DNA of 64,000 bases from Paracoccus sp. (in: a-proteobacteria) (GTDB lineage Bacteria > Pseudomonadota > Alphaproteobacteria > Rhodobacterales > Rhodobacteraceae): positions 1 through 64,000 of the forward strand of contig NZ_JAUNTJ010000012.1 in assembly GCF_030538755.1 (NCBI RefSeq), given 5' to 3'. Within the stretch, counting starts at the first letter, position 1. Each line of letters begins with the position of its first letter. This document shows positions 56,945-64,000 of this stretch, in pieces. Made by a program: the position numbers and the translations under genes. The notes beneath the pieces were generated by a model. That model made no database searches. It was not told the DNA's origin and was given only the letters and a program-made list of their open reading frames with translations.

Positions 56945-57661
56945 TCAGCGCAGCGCGCGCAAGGCCTCGGTCAGGTTGATCGCGCCGTCATACAGCGCCC
57001 GACCGGAAATCGCCCCGGCGATCACCCCGGTATCGCGCAGCGCGGTCAGATCGGCCATGGTGGACACGCCGCCCGATGCGATCACCGGAATGTTGACGGC
57101 GCGGGCCAGCGATTCCGTGGCGGCGATGTTCGGTCCCTGCATCGCCCCGTCGCGGTCGATGTCGGTATAGATGATCGCCGCCACGCCCGCGTCCTGAAAC
57201 CGGCGGGCCAGATCGGTGGCCAGCACGTTGGTTTCCTCGGCCCAGCCACGGGTGGCCACGCGACCCGCGCGGGCGTCGATCCCCACCGCGATCTTGCCGG
57301 GAAAGGCGGTGGCGGCCTCGTGCACCAGATCGGGGTTTTCCACCGCGACCGTGCCCAGAATCACGCGGGCGATGCCGCGCGACAGCCATTGTTCGATGGT
57401 GGCCATGTCGCGGATGCCGCCGCCCAGTTGCGCGGGGATCGCCACGGCGGTCAGAATCGATTCGACGGCGGCGGCGTTGACCGGATGCCCGGCAAAGGCA
57501 CCGTTCAGATCGACCAGATGCAGCCATTCGGCCCCGGCCTCTTGAAAGCTCAGCGCCTGCGCGGCGGGGTCGGTGCCAAAGACGGTCGCCGCCTCCATGT
57601 CGCCACGCAGCAGCCGCACGCAATTGCCGTCTTTCAGGTCGATGGCGGGATAAAGGATCAT
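56945..57661 (-). CDS. hisA: Phosphoribosylformimino-AICAR ribotide isomerase
   Basis: 238 residues, a (beta-alpha)8 barrel related to HisF. It isomerises ProFAR to PRFAR, the HisF-HisH substrate. The catalytic aspartates are D8 ([13 protein letters not shown]) and D129 ([15 protein letters not shown]), and QLGGGIRDM and [11 protein letters not shown] bind phosphate. It stands alone here, about 56 kb from hisF-hisE, whereas the genes are commonly adjacent. Confidence 0.96.
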   Translation of the reverse strand: MILYPAIDLKDGNCVRLLRGDMEAATVFGTDPAAQALSFQEAGAEWLHLVDLNGAFAGHPVNAAAVESILTAVAIPAQLGGGIRDMATIEQWLSRGIARVILGTVAVENPDLVHEAATAFPGKIAVGIDARAGRVATRGWAEETNVLATDLARRFQDAGVAAIIYTDIDRDGAMQGPNIAATESLARAVNIPVIASGGVSTMADLTALRDTGVIAGAISGRALYDGAINLTEALRALR

Positions 57662-57796
57662 GGTGGCCCCCTGAATTTTCGTCGTGCCCCCTGTGCCATG
57701 CCCGCGCGGAAAGGTGAAGGCCGCGACCTGACGTCAGACTTGCCCGAATCTGCCGCCCGCGCCGATGATCGCGGAACTTTGCTGTGGAGATTGCCG

Positions 57797-58180
57797 ATGC
57801 GCCCCCTGATGTTCGCCGCCCTTCTGGGCCTGACCGCGACTGCCGCCGCCGCCGACCCGATCGAGGGGTTGTGGCAGACCCAGCCCGACGAAGGGCATTA
57901 CGCCATGGTGCAGATCGCGCCCTGCGGCCCGGCGTTTTGCGGCACCATCACCCGCACCTTCAGCAGCGCGGGCGAAGTGCGGTCGGATTCCATCGGCAAG
58001 CAGATCGTGATCGGCATGGCCCCGCAGGGCAACGGCGAATATCGCGGCCGCGTGCTGCGCCCCGCCGATAACAAGGTTTACAGCGGCAAGGCTTCGGTCA
58101 GCGGCGCGCAGATGAAGCTGTCGGGCTGCGTCGCGGGCGGGCTGATCTGCAAATCGCAGACCTGGCGTCGCCTGCAATAA
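57797..58180 (+). CDS. DUF2147 family exported protein
   Basis: 127 residues with a signal peptide (MRPLMFAALLGLTATAAAA). The mature domain DPIEGLWQTQPDEGHYAMVQIAP ... (first block, abridged to EGLWQTQPDEGHYAMVQI), then GQNGEYRGRVLRP-like and KVYSGKASVSGAQMKLSGC with GLICKSQTWRR match DUF2147, a lipocalin-like fold of unknown function in the periplasm. Cysteines in CGPAFCG and the C-terminal pair suggest disulfides. Divergent from hisA. Confidence 0.83.
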   Translation: MRPLMFAALLGLTATAAAADPIEGLWQTQPDEGHYAMVQIAPCGPAFCGTITRTFSSAGEVRSDSIGKQIVIGMAPQGNGEYRGRVLRPADNKVYSGKASVSGAQMKLSGCVAGGLICKSQTWRRLQ

Positions 58181-58315
58181 GCGGCTGACGGGCGGGGCGA
58201 TGCAATTGCGCCACGCCCGCTGGCCGCAAGGTGCCGCGTGTGATCGGGGCACTTGCATTTCGCTGTGGTTGTGCGCAACTGATGCCGTTGCCCGCCCCCT
58301 GTAGGAGATTGGATC

Positions 58316-59038
58316 ATGTCCCGTTTTGCCGTCGCTTCTGTCTGTCTGGCCGCTCTGCTGCCGCTGGCTGGCATTGCGCAGGCGCAAACGGTTGATCTGG
58401 ACCTGGGTTTGGGTGCCAAGGTGGTGCCCGATTATCAGGGCGCCGATTCGCACAGCGTCGAACCGTGGCTGATCTGGCGCAGCAATCTTGGCGGCCAGAA
58501 CAGGCAGGGCTTTTCCTATGGCCCGTCGTTCCGCATGGTCGGCGCGCGTGATGCCGGCGACAGCGATCATCTGGCCGGGCTTGAGGAAATCGACCGCGCC
58601 TATGAACTGGGCGCGCGGTTCAGCTATGGCATCGGGCAGGTCACGGGCTATGCCACGCTGCGTCGGGGTTTTGGCGGGCACGAAGGCGTGGTCGGCACCC
58701 TTGGCGCGCGCTATCGCACCGATGTCAGCGACCGGCTGACGGTCTGGACAGGGGTTTCGGTCGATTACGCCAACTCGTCTTACATGGATACCTATTTCGG
58801 CGTCAGTGCCGACGAATCGGCGGCCAGCGGGCTGTCGGCCTATGATCCCGGTGCCGGTTTCAAATCCGCCGCCGCCCGGATCGAGGCGCGCTATGCCATC
58901 AACGACACCACCGCCCTGCTGGGCGAGGTGGAATACGGTCGCCTGATCGGCGATGCCGCCGACAGCCCGGTTGTGCTGGACAAAAACCAGCCCTCGGTCC
59001 GCATCGGCGTGACCCGCCGCTTCAGCTTTGGTTTCTGA
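58316..59038 (+). CDS. MipA/OmpV family outer-membrane protein
   Basis: 240 residues. A signal peptide (ends LAGIAQAQ) is followed by alternating amphipathic strands and a C-terminal aromatic residue (RRFSFGF), the signature of outer-membrane beta-barrels. LDLGLGAKVVPDYQGAD near the N-terminus is typical for MipA/OmpV. Members scaffold murein enzymes or act as porin-like proteins; the role here is unknown. TAGGAGA-type ribosome binding site precedes the ATG. Confidence 0.85.
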   Translation: MSRFAVASVCLAALLPLAGIAQAQTVDLDLGLGAKVVPDYQGADSHSVEPWLIWRSNLGGQNRQGFSYGPSFRMVGARDAGDSDHLAGLEEIDRAYELGARFSYGIGQVTGYATLRRGFGGHEGVVGTLGARYRTDVSDRLTVWTGVSVDYANSSYMDTYFGVSADESAASGLSAYDPGAGFKSAAARIEARYAINDTTALLGEVEYGRLIGDAADSPVVLDKNQPSVRIGVTRRFSFGF

Positions 59039-59091
59039 CGGGAACTGACGCTGGGGGCGTGGCGCGGGCTGTCAGGCCGCCCGGCACTGTT

Positions 59092-59856
59092 TCAGGGGTT
59101 TACAGCCTGCGCCGTTCCGCGCAGCCAGCGTTGCCGCGCGGGCGGGATCGCGCCGATTTCCACGCCGGTAAAGACATGCAGCGTGTTCAACTGCCGGTCC
59201 ACCACCGCATGATCGCTGACCCAGCCCCCCATCGCCAGATAGCTGCGCAGCAGCGGCGGCATCGCGGCCATGGCGCGGCGCGGGTCGGGGGTCATCAGCC
59301 GCAGCGCGCGGGCAAAGCGGAACACTTGCGGCGCCTTGACGCGCGGCAACCAGCGGCGCGGGGCCAGATGGCGGGCGCGCAGCATGGCAAAGGCGTCGGC
59401 ATATTGGTCAGGCTCGGTGCCGACAAAGCTGGAACAGCCGAACAGCAGCCCGGCCCGCGCCGCGTCGATCTGCTGGCTTAGCGCGCGCCAGGCCAGCCGC
59501 AGAATATCGGGGTCGCGCCGGGATGGATCGACGCAAAAGCGCCCCATTTCCACCATCGGCGTGTCATAGGTGGCCAGCCGCCCCAGATCGTAATATTGCG
59601 CCGAATAGCTGCGCCCGATGTCCTCACCCTTTTCCAGCACCAGAAAGCGGCAGCAGGCGGCCAGTTCGCCGGTGCGGGTATCCTCGATCAGCAGGTGGCT
59701 GCATTCGGCGTCCAGCGCGTCGGCATCCAGCCCGTCGCCGTCATCGGGGGCCGTGCGTCCCAGAAAGCAGCGCCAGCGCAGGCGTTGCGCCTTGCGCAGA
59801 TCTTGTGCCGTTTCGGCAAGCCGGGCGCGATAGCGGCCCTCGACGATGATCGCCAT
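59092..59856 (-). CDS. olsB: L-ornithine N-alpha-acyltransferase (OlsB-like)
   Basis: 254 residues with a GNAT-like acyltransferase fold. It transfers a 3-hydroxyacyl chain from acyl-ACP to ornithine, giving lyso-ornithine lipid, used by many alphaproteobacteria under phosphate limitation. [50 protein letters not shown] and DYLLRAFLR-like [20 protein letters not shown] are the OlsB blocks. olsA is not in the window. Autoinducer-synthase resemblance of the fold should not be taken as function. Confidence 0.82.
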   Translation of the reverse strand: MAIIVEGRYRARLAETAQDLRKAQRLRWRCFLGRTAPDDGDGLDADALDAECSHLLIEDTRTGELAACCRFLVLEKGEDIGRSYSAQYYDLGRLATYDTPMVEMGRFCVDPSRRDPDILRLAWRALSQQIDAARAGLLFGCSSFVGTEPDQYADAFAMLRARHLAPRRWLPRVKAPQVFRFARALRLMTPDPRRAMAAMPPLLRSYLAMGGWVSDHAVVDRQLNTLHVFTGVEIGAIPPARQRWLRGTAQAVNP

Positions 59857-59934
59857 GACATGTTCCCTTTGTCATTACGGCATTGCTACCCATATCAGGT
59901 GACAGATTCACGAAATTTCAATGACGGACATGTG

Positions 59935-60324
59935 ATGAGCCAGAAAATCAGCAAAACCGATGCCGAGTGGCGGCAGCAACTGACGCCCGAGGAATACCGC
60001 GTCACCCGTCAGGCCGGGACCGAGCCGCCGTTTTCGCACCCCGGCTTTCCGTCCGGGCCGGGGCATTTCACCTGTGTGTGCTGTGGCGCGCGGCTGTTTG
60101 ACGGCGACACCAAATTCGACAGCCATTGCGGCTGGCCTTCGTTCTATCGTGCGGGCGGGGCGATTGATGAGCATCGCGATGTCAGCCATGGCATGATCCG
60201 CACCGAAGTGCGCTGCCACGATTGCGACGCGCATCTGGGGCATGTTTTCCCCGATGGCCCGCCGCCGACCGGGTTGCGTTACTGCATCAACGGCGTGGCG
60301 ATCCGGTTCCAGCCCGGTTCATAA
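59935..60324 (+). CDS. msrB: Peptide-methionine (R)-S-oxide reductase
   Basis: 129 residues. It reduces methionine-R-sulfoxide in proteins using thioredoxin. Zinc ligands are C47/C50 and C94/C97 (CVCC, CHDC), the catalytic cysteine is C117 in [11 protein letters not shown], and SHCGWPSF (C65) holds the likely recycling cysteine. The ATG at 59935 gives the normal length; the frame runs on upstream through the olsB promoter. Its 3' end overlaps the convergent GntR gene by 6 bases. Confidence 0.95.
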   Translation: MSQKISKTDAEWRQQLTPEEYRVTRQAGTEPPFSHPGFPSGPGHFTCVCCGARLFDGDTKFDSHCGWPSFYRAGGAIDEHRDVSHGMIRTEVRCHDCDAHLGHVFPDGPPPTGLRYCINGVAIRFQPGS

Positions 60325-61017
60325 CCGCGCGACATAGCGCGCCACCCCCGGATCGAACCAATTGCGCGAGATTTCCGCCACCTGCCCGTCGGCCGTCTGC
60401 GACAGCCGCAGCACCTGCGGCATCGGCGTGCCGGCGGGGTGAGGAAAGGCGGCGGGCGTCCAGTCGGGCAGGGGTTCCTGCCCGATGCGATCCTCGGCCC
60501 GCGTGATGTTCAGGCCAAGGTGCTGGCGATAGTGGTGATACAACGATTCGGACAGTGCCGCCCGGTCCATCCGCTGCGCGAATGAGGCGCAGAGCCAGAT
60601 TTCCTCGACGCTGGCGGGCTGGCCCGACAGGTGGCGCAGGCGGCGGATGCGATGCGCCTGCGTGCCCTTGCCAAAGGCGGGCAGGTGGTCGGGCTTGTCG
60701 GTGCGTTCGACCGACAGCACCTGCGCCGTGGGCAATCCGCCGCCGCCCAGCAGTTCCAGCCGGAACAGCGCATAGATGCCCTGCGGCTGGTGGCCCGCGC
60801 GGATATAGTTGCCCGATCCGTGTCTCCGCTCCAGCAGGCCACGTGTTTCCAGTTCCGCCAGAGCCTTGCGCAGTGTTCCGACGGCGATGCCGCGTGATGC
60901 GGCCATATCCCGTTCCGGCGGCAGTCGGTCGCCATCGGCCAGACGCCCGGCGGCGATGTCGCGGCAGATCGTTTCCGCGATGCGCAGATAGGTGGGCAGG
61001 GGGGCGGTCAGGGGCAT
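60319..61017 (-). CDS. GntR family transcriptional regulator (HutC/UTRA type)
   Basis: 232 residues. The N-terminal winged helix (about 1-75; [43 protein letters not shown]) binds DNA, and the C-terminal part (about 90-230; [40 protein letters not shown]) is a UTRA-like ligand domain. It diverges from an aldo/keto reductase gene and may control it; the ligand is unknown. The ATG at 61017 was chosen because the earlier in-frame start adds no GntR residues. Confidence 0.88.
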   Translation of the reverse strand: MPLTAPLPTYLRIAETICRDIAAGRLADGDRLPPERDMAASRGIAVGTLRKALAELETRGLLERRHGSGNYIRAGHQPQGIYALFRLELLGGGGLPTAQVLSVERTDKPDHLPAFGKGTQAHRIRRLRHLSGQPASVEEIWLCASFAQRMDRAALSESLYHHYRQHLGLNITRAEDRIGQEPLPDWTPAAFPHPAGTPMPQVLRLSQTADGQVAEISRNWFDPGVARYVARL

Positions 61018-61146
61018 CGGATCGCCTGCGGTGGGGTCAAGTGATGCAGGGTTGATACAGCGCGCCATCCCGTCCGCCAAGGTCGAATACGCTGGACGCC
61101 CGCTGTCCTTTCGGGTGACGATGGCGCAAACCGGCAAGGAGGGCGG

Positions 61147-62040
61147 ATGGAACGGGTTCAGATTGCACCGGGGCTAAGCCTTAGCCGGATGATCTATGGC
61201 CTGTGGCGCCTTGCCGATGCGCCCGACACCTCGCCGGCGCATGTGCAGGCCAGGATCGAAACCTGTCTGGCGCAGGGCATCACCACGCTGGATCATGCCG
61301 ATATTTATGGCGATTACGGTGGCGAGGCGCTGTTGGGTGCCGCTTTTCGGGCCGTGCCCGGCCTGCGCGACCGTGTGGAAGTCGTGACGAAATGCGACAT
61401 CATCGCGCCGCTGGGCCGTCACGCCGGGGTGCGGGTCAAGCATTACGACACCTCGCCCGGCCATATCACTGCCGCGGTGGATCGGTCGCTGCGTGATCTG
61501 GCGACGGATCGGGTTGATCTGTTGCTGCTGCACCGCCCCGATCCGCTGATGGATGCCGATGCGACCGGCCCGGCGCTGGATGCGCTGGTGGCCAGCGGCA
61601 AGGTGCGGGCTGTGGGCGTGTCGAACTTTCGCCCGTGGGATACGGAACTGCTGCAAAGCCGGATGGCGACCCCTCTGGCCGCCAATCAGATCGAGATCAG
61701 CCTGCTGGCCCATGATCCGCTGACCAATGGCGATCTGGCATGGATACAGCGGGCGCGGATGCCGGTGATGGCGTGGTCGCCTCTGGGCGGGGGCAGCCTG
61801 TTCGCCTCGGGCGAGCCGCCCCTGACCCGCGCCCTGCAACAGATCGCCGCGCGCGAGGGGGTGGATATGGCCGCCGTGGCGGTGGCCTGGCTGCTGGCCC
61901 ATCCGGCGCGGATCATGCCGGTGATGGGCACCAACGACCCTGACCGCATCGCCCGGCTGTCGGATGCGCTGCGGGTGCAACTGGACCGGCAGGACTGGTT
62001 CGAACTGTATCAGGCCGCGCTTGGGCATCAGGTGCCATGA
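61147..62040 (+). CDS. Aldo/keto reductase (YdhF-like)
   Basis: 297 residues, NADPH-dependent (beta-alpha)8 barrel. The catalytic tetrad can be placed: D49 and Y54 (TLDHADIYGDY), K82 (VVTKCDI) and the histidine of LLLLHRPDPLM. SGKVRAVGVSNFRPWD and MAWSPLGGGSLF are the cofactor-side motifs. Substrate unknown. It diverges from the GntR regulator and lies 68 bases before metZ. Confidence 0.92.
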   Translation: MERVQIAPGLSLSRMIYGLWRLADAPDTSPAHVQARIETCLAQGITTLDHADIYGDYGGEALLGAAFRAVPGLRDRVEVVTKCDIIAPLGRHAGVRVKHYDTSPGHITAAVDRSLRDLATDRVDLLLLHRPDPLMDADATGPALDALVASGKVRAVGVSNFRPWDTELLQSRMATPLAANQIEISLLAHDPLTNGDLAWIQRARMPVMAWSPLGGGSLFASGEPPLTRALQQIAAREGVDMAAVAVAWLLAHPARIMPVMGTNDPDRIARLSDALRVQLDRQDWFELYQAALGHQVP

Positions 62041-62108
62041 CGCGGCGGCTGCTTGAAATCGCCCGGTGCGGGGGCTAATCGGCAGATACAGCACCGAAAG
62101 GACAGCCG

Positions 62109-63287
62109 ATGAGCAACGACCAGCCGCTTCACCCGCGCACCCGCGCGATCCATCACGGCATTCGCCGCAGCCAGTATGGCGAGATGGCCGAGGCGTTGTT
62201 CATGACGCAGGGCTTTGCCTATGACAGCGCCGCGCAGGCCGAGGCGCGGTTTCAGCATGTCGGCCCGGACGAGTTCATCTATGCCCGCTATGGCAACCCC
62301 ACCAGCCGCATGTTCGAAGACCGGATCGCCGGGATCGAGGGCACCGAGGATGCCTTTGCCACCGCATCCGGCATGGCGGCGGTCAATGGCGCGATGATGG
62401 CGCTGTGCGCCCCCGGCGATCGCGTGGTTGCCGCGCGCGCCTTGTTCGGGTCGTGCCTGTATGTGCTGGATATTCTGGCCAAATTCGGCGTTCAGGTGGT
62501 GTTGGTTGACGGAACCGATCTGGATCAGTGGGCCGATGCGCTGAAAGGCGGGGCAAGGGCGGTGTTCTTTGAATCCATGTCGAATCCCACGCTTGAGGTG
62601 ATCGACATCGCTGCCGTCTGCCGTCTGGCGCATGATGCGGGTGCGACCGTGGTGTGTGATAACGTCTTTACCACGCCGGTTTTTTCGCGCGCCACCGAAC
62701 TGGGCGTCGATGTGGTGGTCTATTCCGCGACGAAACATATCGACGGCACCGGCCGCGCCTTGGGCGGGGTGATCTGCGGCACCCGCGATTTCGTGCGCAA
62801 TGTGGCGGAACCGTATCTGAAACACACCGGCGGCGCGATCAGCCCGTTCAACGCATGGCTGATGCTGTCCAGCATGGCGACGATGGACCTGCGTGTGCGG
62901 GCGCAGGCGGATGCCTCGCTTGGTGTCGCGCGCGCGCTTGAAGGCAACCCGGCGCTGTCGCGGCTGATCTATCCGGGGCTGGCCAGCCATCCGCAGCACG
63001 AACTGGCCATGGCGCAGATGGGATCGGGCGGCACCATGATCGCGATGGAGCTGGCGGGCGGCAAGGACGCGGCCTTTGCCATGCTGGACCGGCTGGAACT
63101 GGTCAGCATTTCCAACAACCTTGGGGATGTGAAATCCATCGTCACCCATCCGGCCACCACCACCCATCAGCGGCTGTCGGACGAAACGCGGGCCGAACTG
63201 GGCATCACGCCCGGCCTGATCCGGCTGTCGGTGGGGCTGGAACATCCCGATGATCTGATCGCCGATCTGACCCGCGCGCTGGCCTGA
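62109..63287 (+). CDS. metZ: O-succinylhomoserine sulfhydrylase
   Basis: 392 residues, Cys/Met-metabolism PLP enzyme. It makes homocysteine from an activated homoserine and sulfide. The PLP lysine is K209 in YSATKHIDGTGR; YARYGNPTSRMFE, ATASGMAAVNGAMMALC, FFESMSNPTLEVID and the C-terminal RLSVGLEHPDDLIADL are the family blocks. The overall pattern fits the alphaproteobacterial MetZ group, although some act on O-acetylhomoserine. The 68-base leader is too short and lacks the conserved bases for a SAM-II riboswitch. GAAAGGAC precedes the ATG. Confidence 0.93.
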   Translation: MSNDQPLHPRTRAIHHGIRRSQYGEMAEALFMTQGFAYDSAAQAEARFQHVGPDEFIYARYGNPTSRMFEDRIAGIEGTEDAFATASGMAAVNGAMMALCAPGDRVVAARALFGSCLYVLDILAKFGVQVVLVDGTDLDQWADALKGGARAVFFESMSNPTLEVIDIAAVCRLAHDAGATVVCDNVFTTPVFSRATELGVDVVVYSATKHIDGTGRALGGVICGTRDFVRNVAEPYLKHTGGAISPFNAWLMLSSMATMDLRVRAQADASLGVARALEGNPALSRLIYPGLASHPQHELAMAQMGSGGTMIAMELAGGKDAAFAMLDRLELVSISNNLGDVKSIVTHPATTTHQRLSDETRAELGITPGLIRLSVGLEHPDDLIADLTRALA

Positions 63288-63381
63288 TCGCACGGCGGCT
63301 GCATAAAAACTGCGGCTGCCCCGTTGGAAATGCCCGGATGCTTCCCATATTGCGATGCGTCCCCGCGTTAAGGATCGAGTG

Positions 63382-64000
63382 ATGACCGATAACCGCCCGC
63401 TTGTGCCCGCCTATCCTGCCTTGGCGCGCAGCTATGACGCCGGTTTCCGCGTGGATGACGCCTACAAGGCCAGCCTGCCGGATTTGCAGAACGGCCCGGC
63501 CAGCCTGATCGTCGGCGCCCGCGCGCCGATCCAGCATGTCGGCATCAGCAATTTCCGCCTGCCGATCCGCTATCAGACCCGCGACGGCGGCGAGATGCGG
63601 CTGGAAACCAGCGTGACCGGCACCGTCAGCCTTGAGGCCGACCGCAAGGGCATCAACATGTCGCGGATCATGCGCTCGTTCTATGCGCATTCGGAAAGCC
63701 TGTTCAGCCTCAAGGTGTTAGAGGCGGCGCTTGAGGATTACAAATCCGATCTGGACGCGCTGGATGCGCGTATCCTGATGCGGCTGTCCTATCCGATGCG
63801 GGTGGATTCGCTGCGGTCGGGCCTGTCGGGATGGCAGTATTACGACATCGCGCAGGAACTGGTCGAGCAGGCCGGGCAGCGGCTGCGGATTTTGCATCTG
63901 GATTACGTCTATTCCTCGACCTGCCCCTGTTCGCTGGAACTGTCGGAACATGCGCGGGAAATGCGCGGGCGTCTGGCGACGCCGCATTCGCAGCGGTCGG
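63382..64000 (+). CDS. folE2: GTP cyclohydrolase FolE2 (5' part, cut by window end)
   Basis: The first 206 codons of a gene that runs off the window. FolE2 is the metal-flexible type IB enzyme that makes dihydroneopterin triphosphate for folate. VGARAPIQHVGISNFRLPI, ETSVTGTVSLEADRKGINMS, MSRIMRSFY and DYVYSSTCPCSLELSEHARE (with the metal-binding cysteine and histidine) identify it. AAGGATCG precedes the ATG. About 150 more residues are expected beyond position 64000. Confidence 0.93.
   Translation, partial: MTDNRPLVPAYPALARSYDAGFRVDDAYKASLPDLQNGPASLIVGARAPIQHVGISNFRLPIRYQTRDGGEMRLETSVTGTVSLEADRKGINMSRIMRSFYAHSESLFSLKVLEAALEDYKSDLDALDARILMRLSYPMRVDSLRSGLSGWQYYDIAQELVEQAGQRLRILHLDYVYSSTCPCSLELSEHAREMRGRLATPHSQRS

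Noticed and set aside
62041..62108. SAM-II or SAM/SAH riboswitch before metZ
   Set aside because: The leader is only 68 bases and I could not find the conserved core bases or pseudoknot pairing of either class.
1..64000. CRISPR array, prophage or integrative element
   Set aside because: No regularly spaced long repeats, cas, integrase, portal, terminase or conjugation genes were seen; the RAYT/REP pair is the only mobile-type element.

Overview
The window is a stretch of ordinary high-GC alphaproteobacterial chromosome. It most resembles Rhodobacteraceae, and Paracoccus or a close relative is the best guess. The clues are an L-malyl-CoA/beta-methylmalyl-CoA lyase of the ethylmalonyl-CoA pathway, the hemD - mitofilin - HemY-domain cluster, the TauE/TIGR02186 pair, a CckA hybrid kinase preceded by a perfect CtrA-type site (TTAA-N7-TTAA), and alphaproteobacterial LexA sites (GAAC-N7-GAAC) in front of uvrA and recA. 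About 62 protein genes, three tRNA genes (two identical tRNA-Gly(GCC) and one tRNA-Thr(CGT)) and a handful of clear terminators can be supported. No prophage, integron, CRISPR array or large island is visible.

Layout. 0-14.9 kb: histidine genes hisF-hisE, a GcvT-type FAD dehydrogenase with a convergent TetR regulator, a phytase-like exported protein between the two tRNA-Gly copies, a fused BKACE gene coupled to uvrA, a small low-GC orphan gene followed by a broken PAAR-like gene, then a surE-pcm-M23 lipoprotein operon. 14.9-23.7 kb: TauE/TIGR02186, malyl-CoA lyase, an MFS sugar-type carrier, D-amino-acid transaminase, N-formylglutamate amidohydrolase and pyruvate kinase. 23.7-32.8 kb: rpmI-rplT, then a P450, an acyltransferase and an AGCS symporter, then pheS, a REP-associated transposase with its REPs, and pheT. 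32.8-43.3 kb: the lipid A/Kdo genes lpxK-waaA-DUF4170, EVE/YciI/gpsA, tsaD diverging from hemD-mitofilin-hemY, and tRNA-Thr. 43.4-52.6 kb: lytic transglycosylase, RsmB-like methyltransferase, cckA, a sulfotransferase-like gene, recA and alaS. 52.7-64 kb: a class II amidotransferase, cell-wall enzymes, gatB, hisA, MipA/OmpV, olsB, msrB, a GntR regulator with an aldo/keto reductase, metZ, and the start of folE2.

Most genes serve housekeeping: translation (rpmI, rplT, pheST, alaS, gatB, tsaD, rsmB), DNA repair under SOS control (uvrA, recA), envelope biogenesis (lpxK, waaA, olsB, several murein enzymes), heme and methionine synthesis, and carbon metabolism (pyk, mcl).

No complete new defence or mobile system was found. 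The most unusual signals are non-coding or junctional: a four-unit array of TGTGNACA palindromes at exact 11-bp spacing (17178-17221), an orphan strong terminator with an upstream promoter-like element that may define a small RNA (about 35379-35498), a shared LacI-type operator-like motif before pyk and the MFS carrier, the CtrA site at cckA, and the BKACE gene with an in-frame extra domain carrying its own ribosome binding site.
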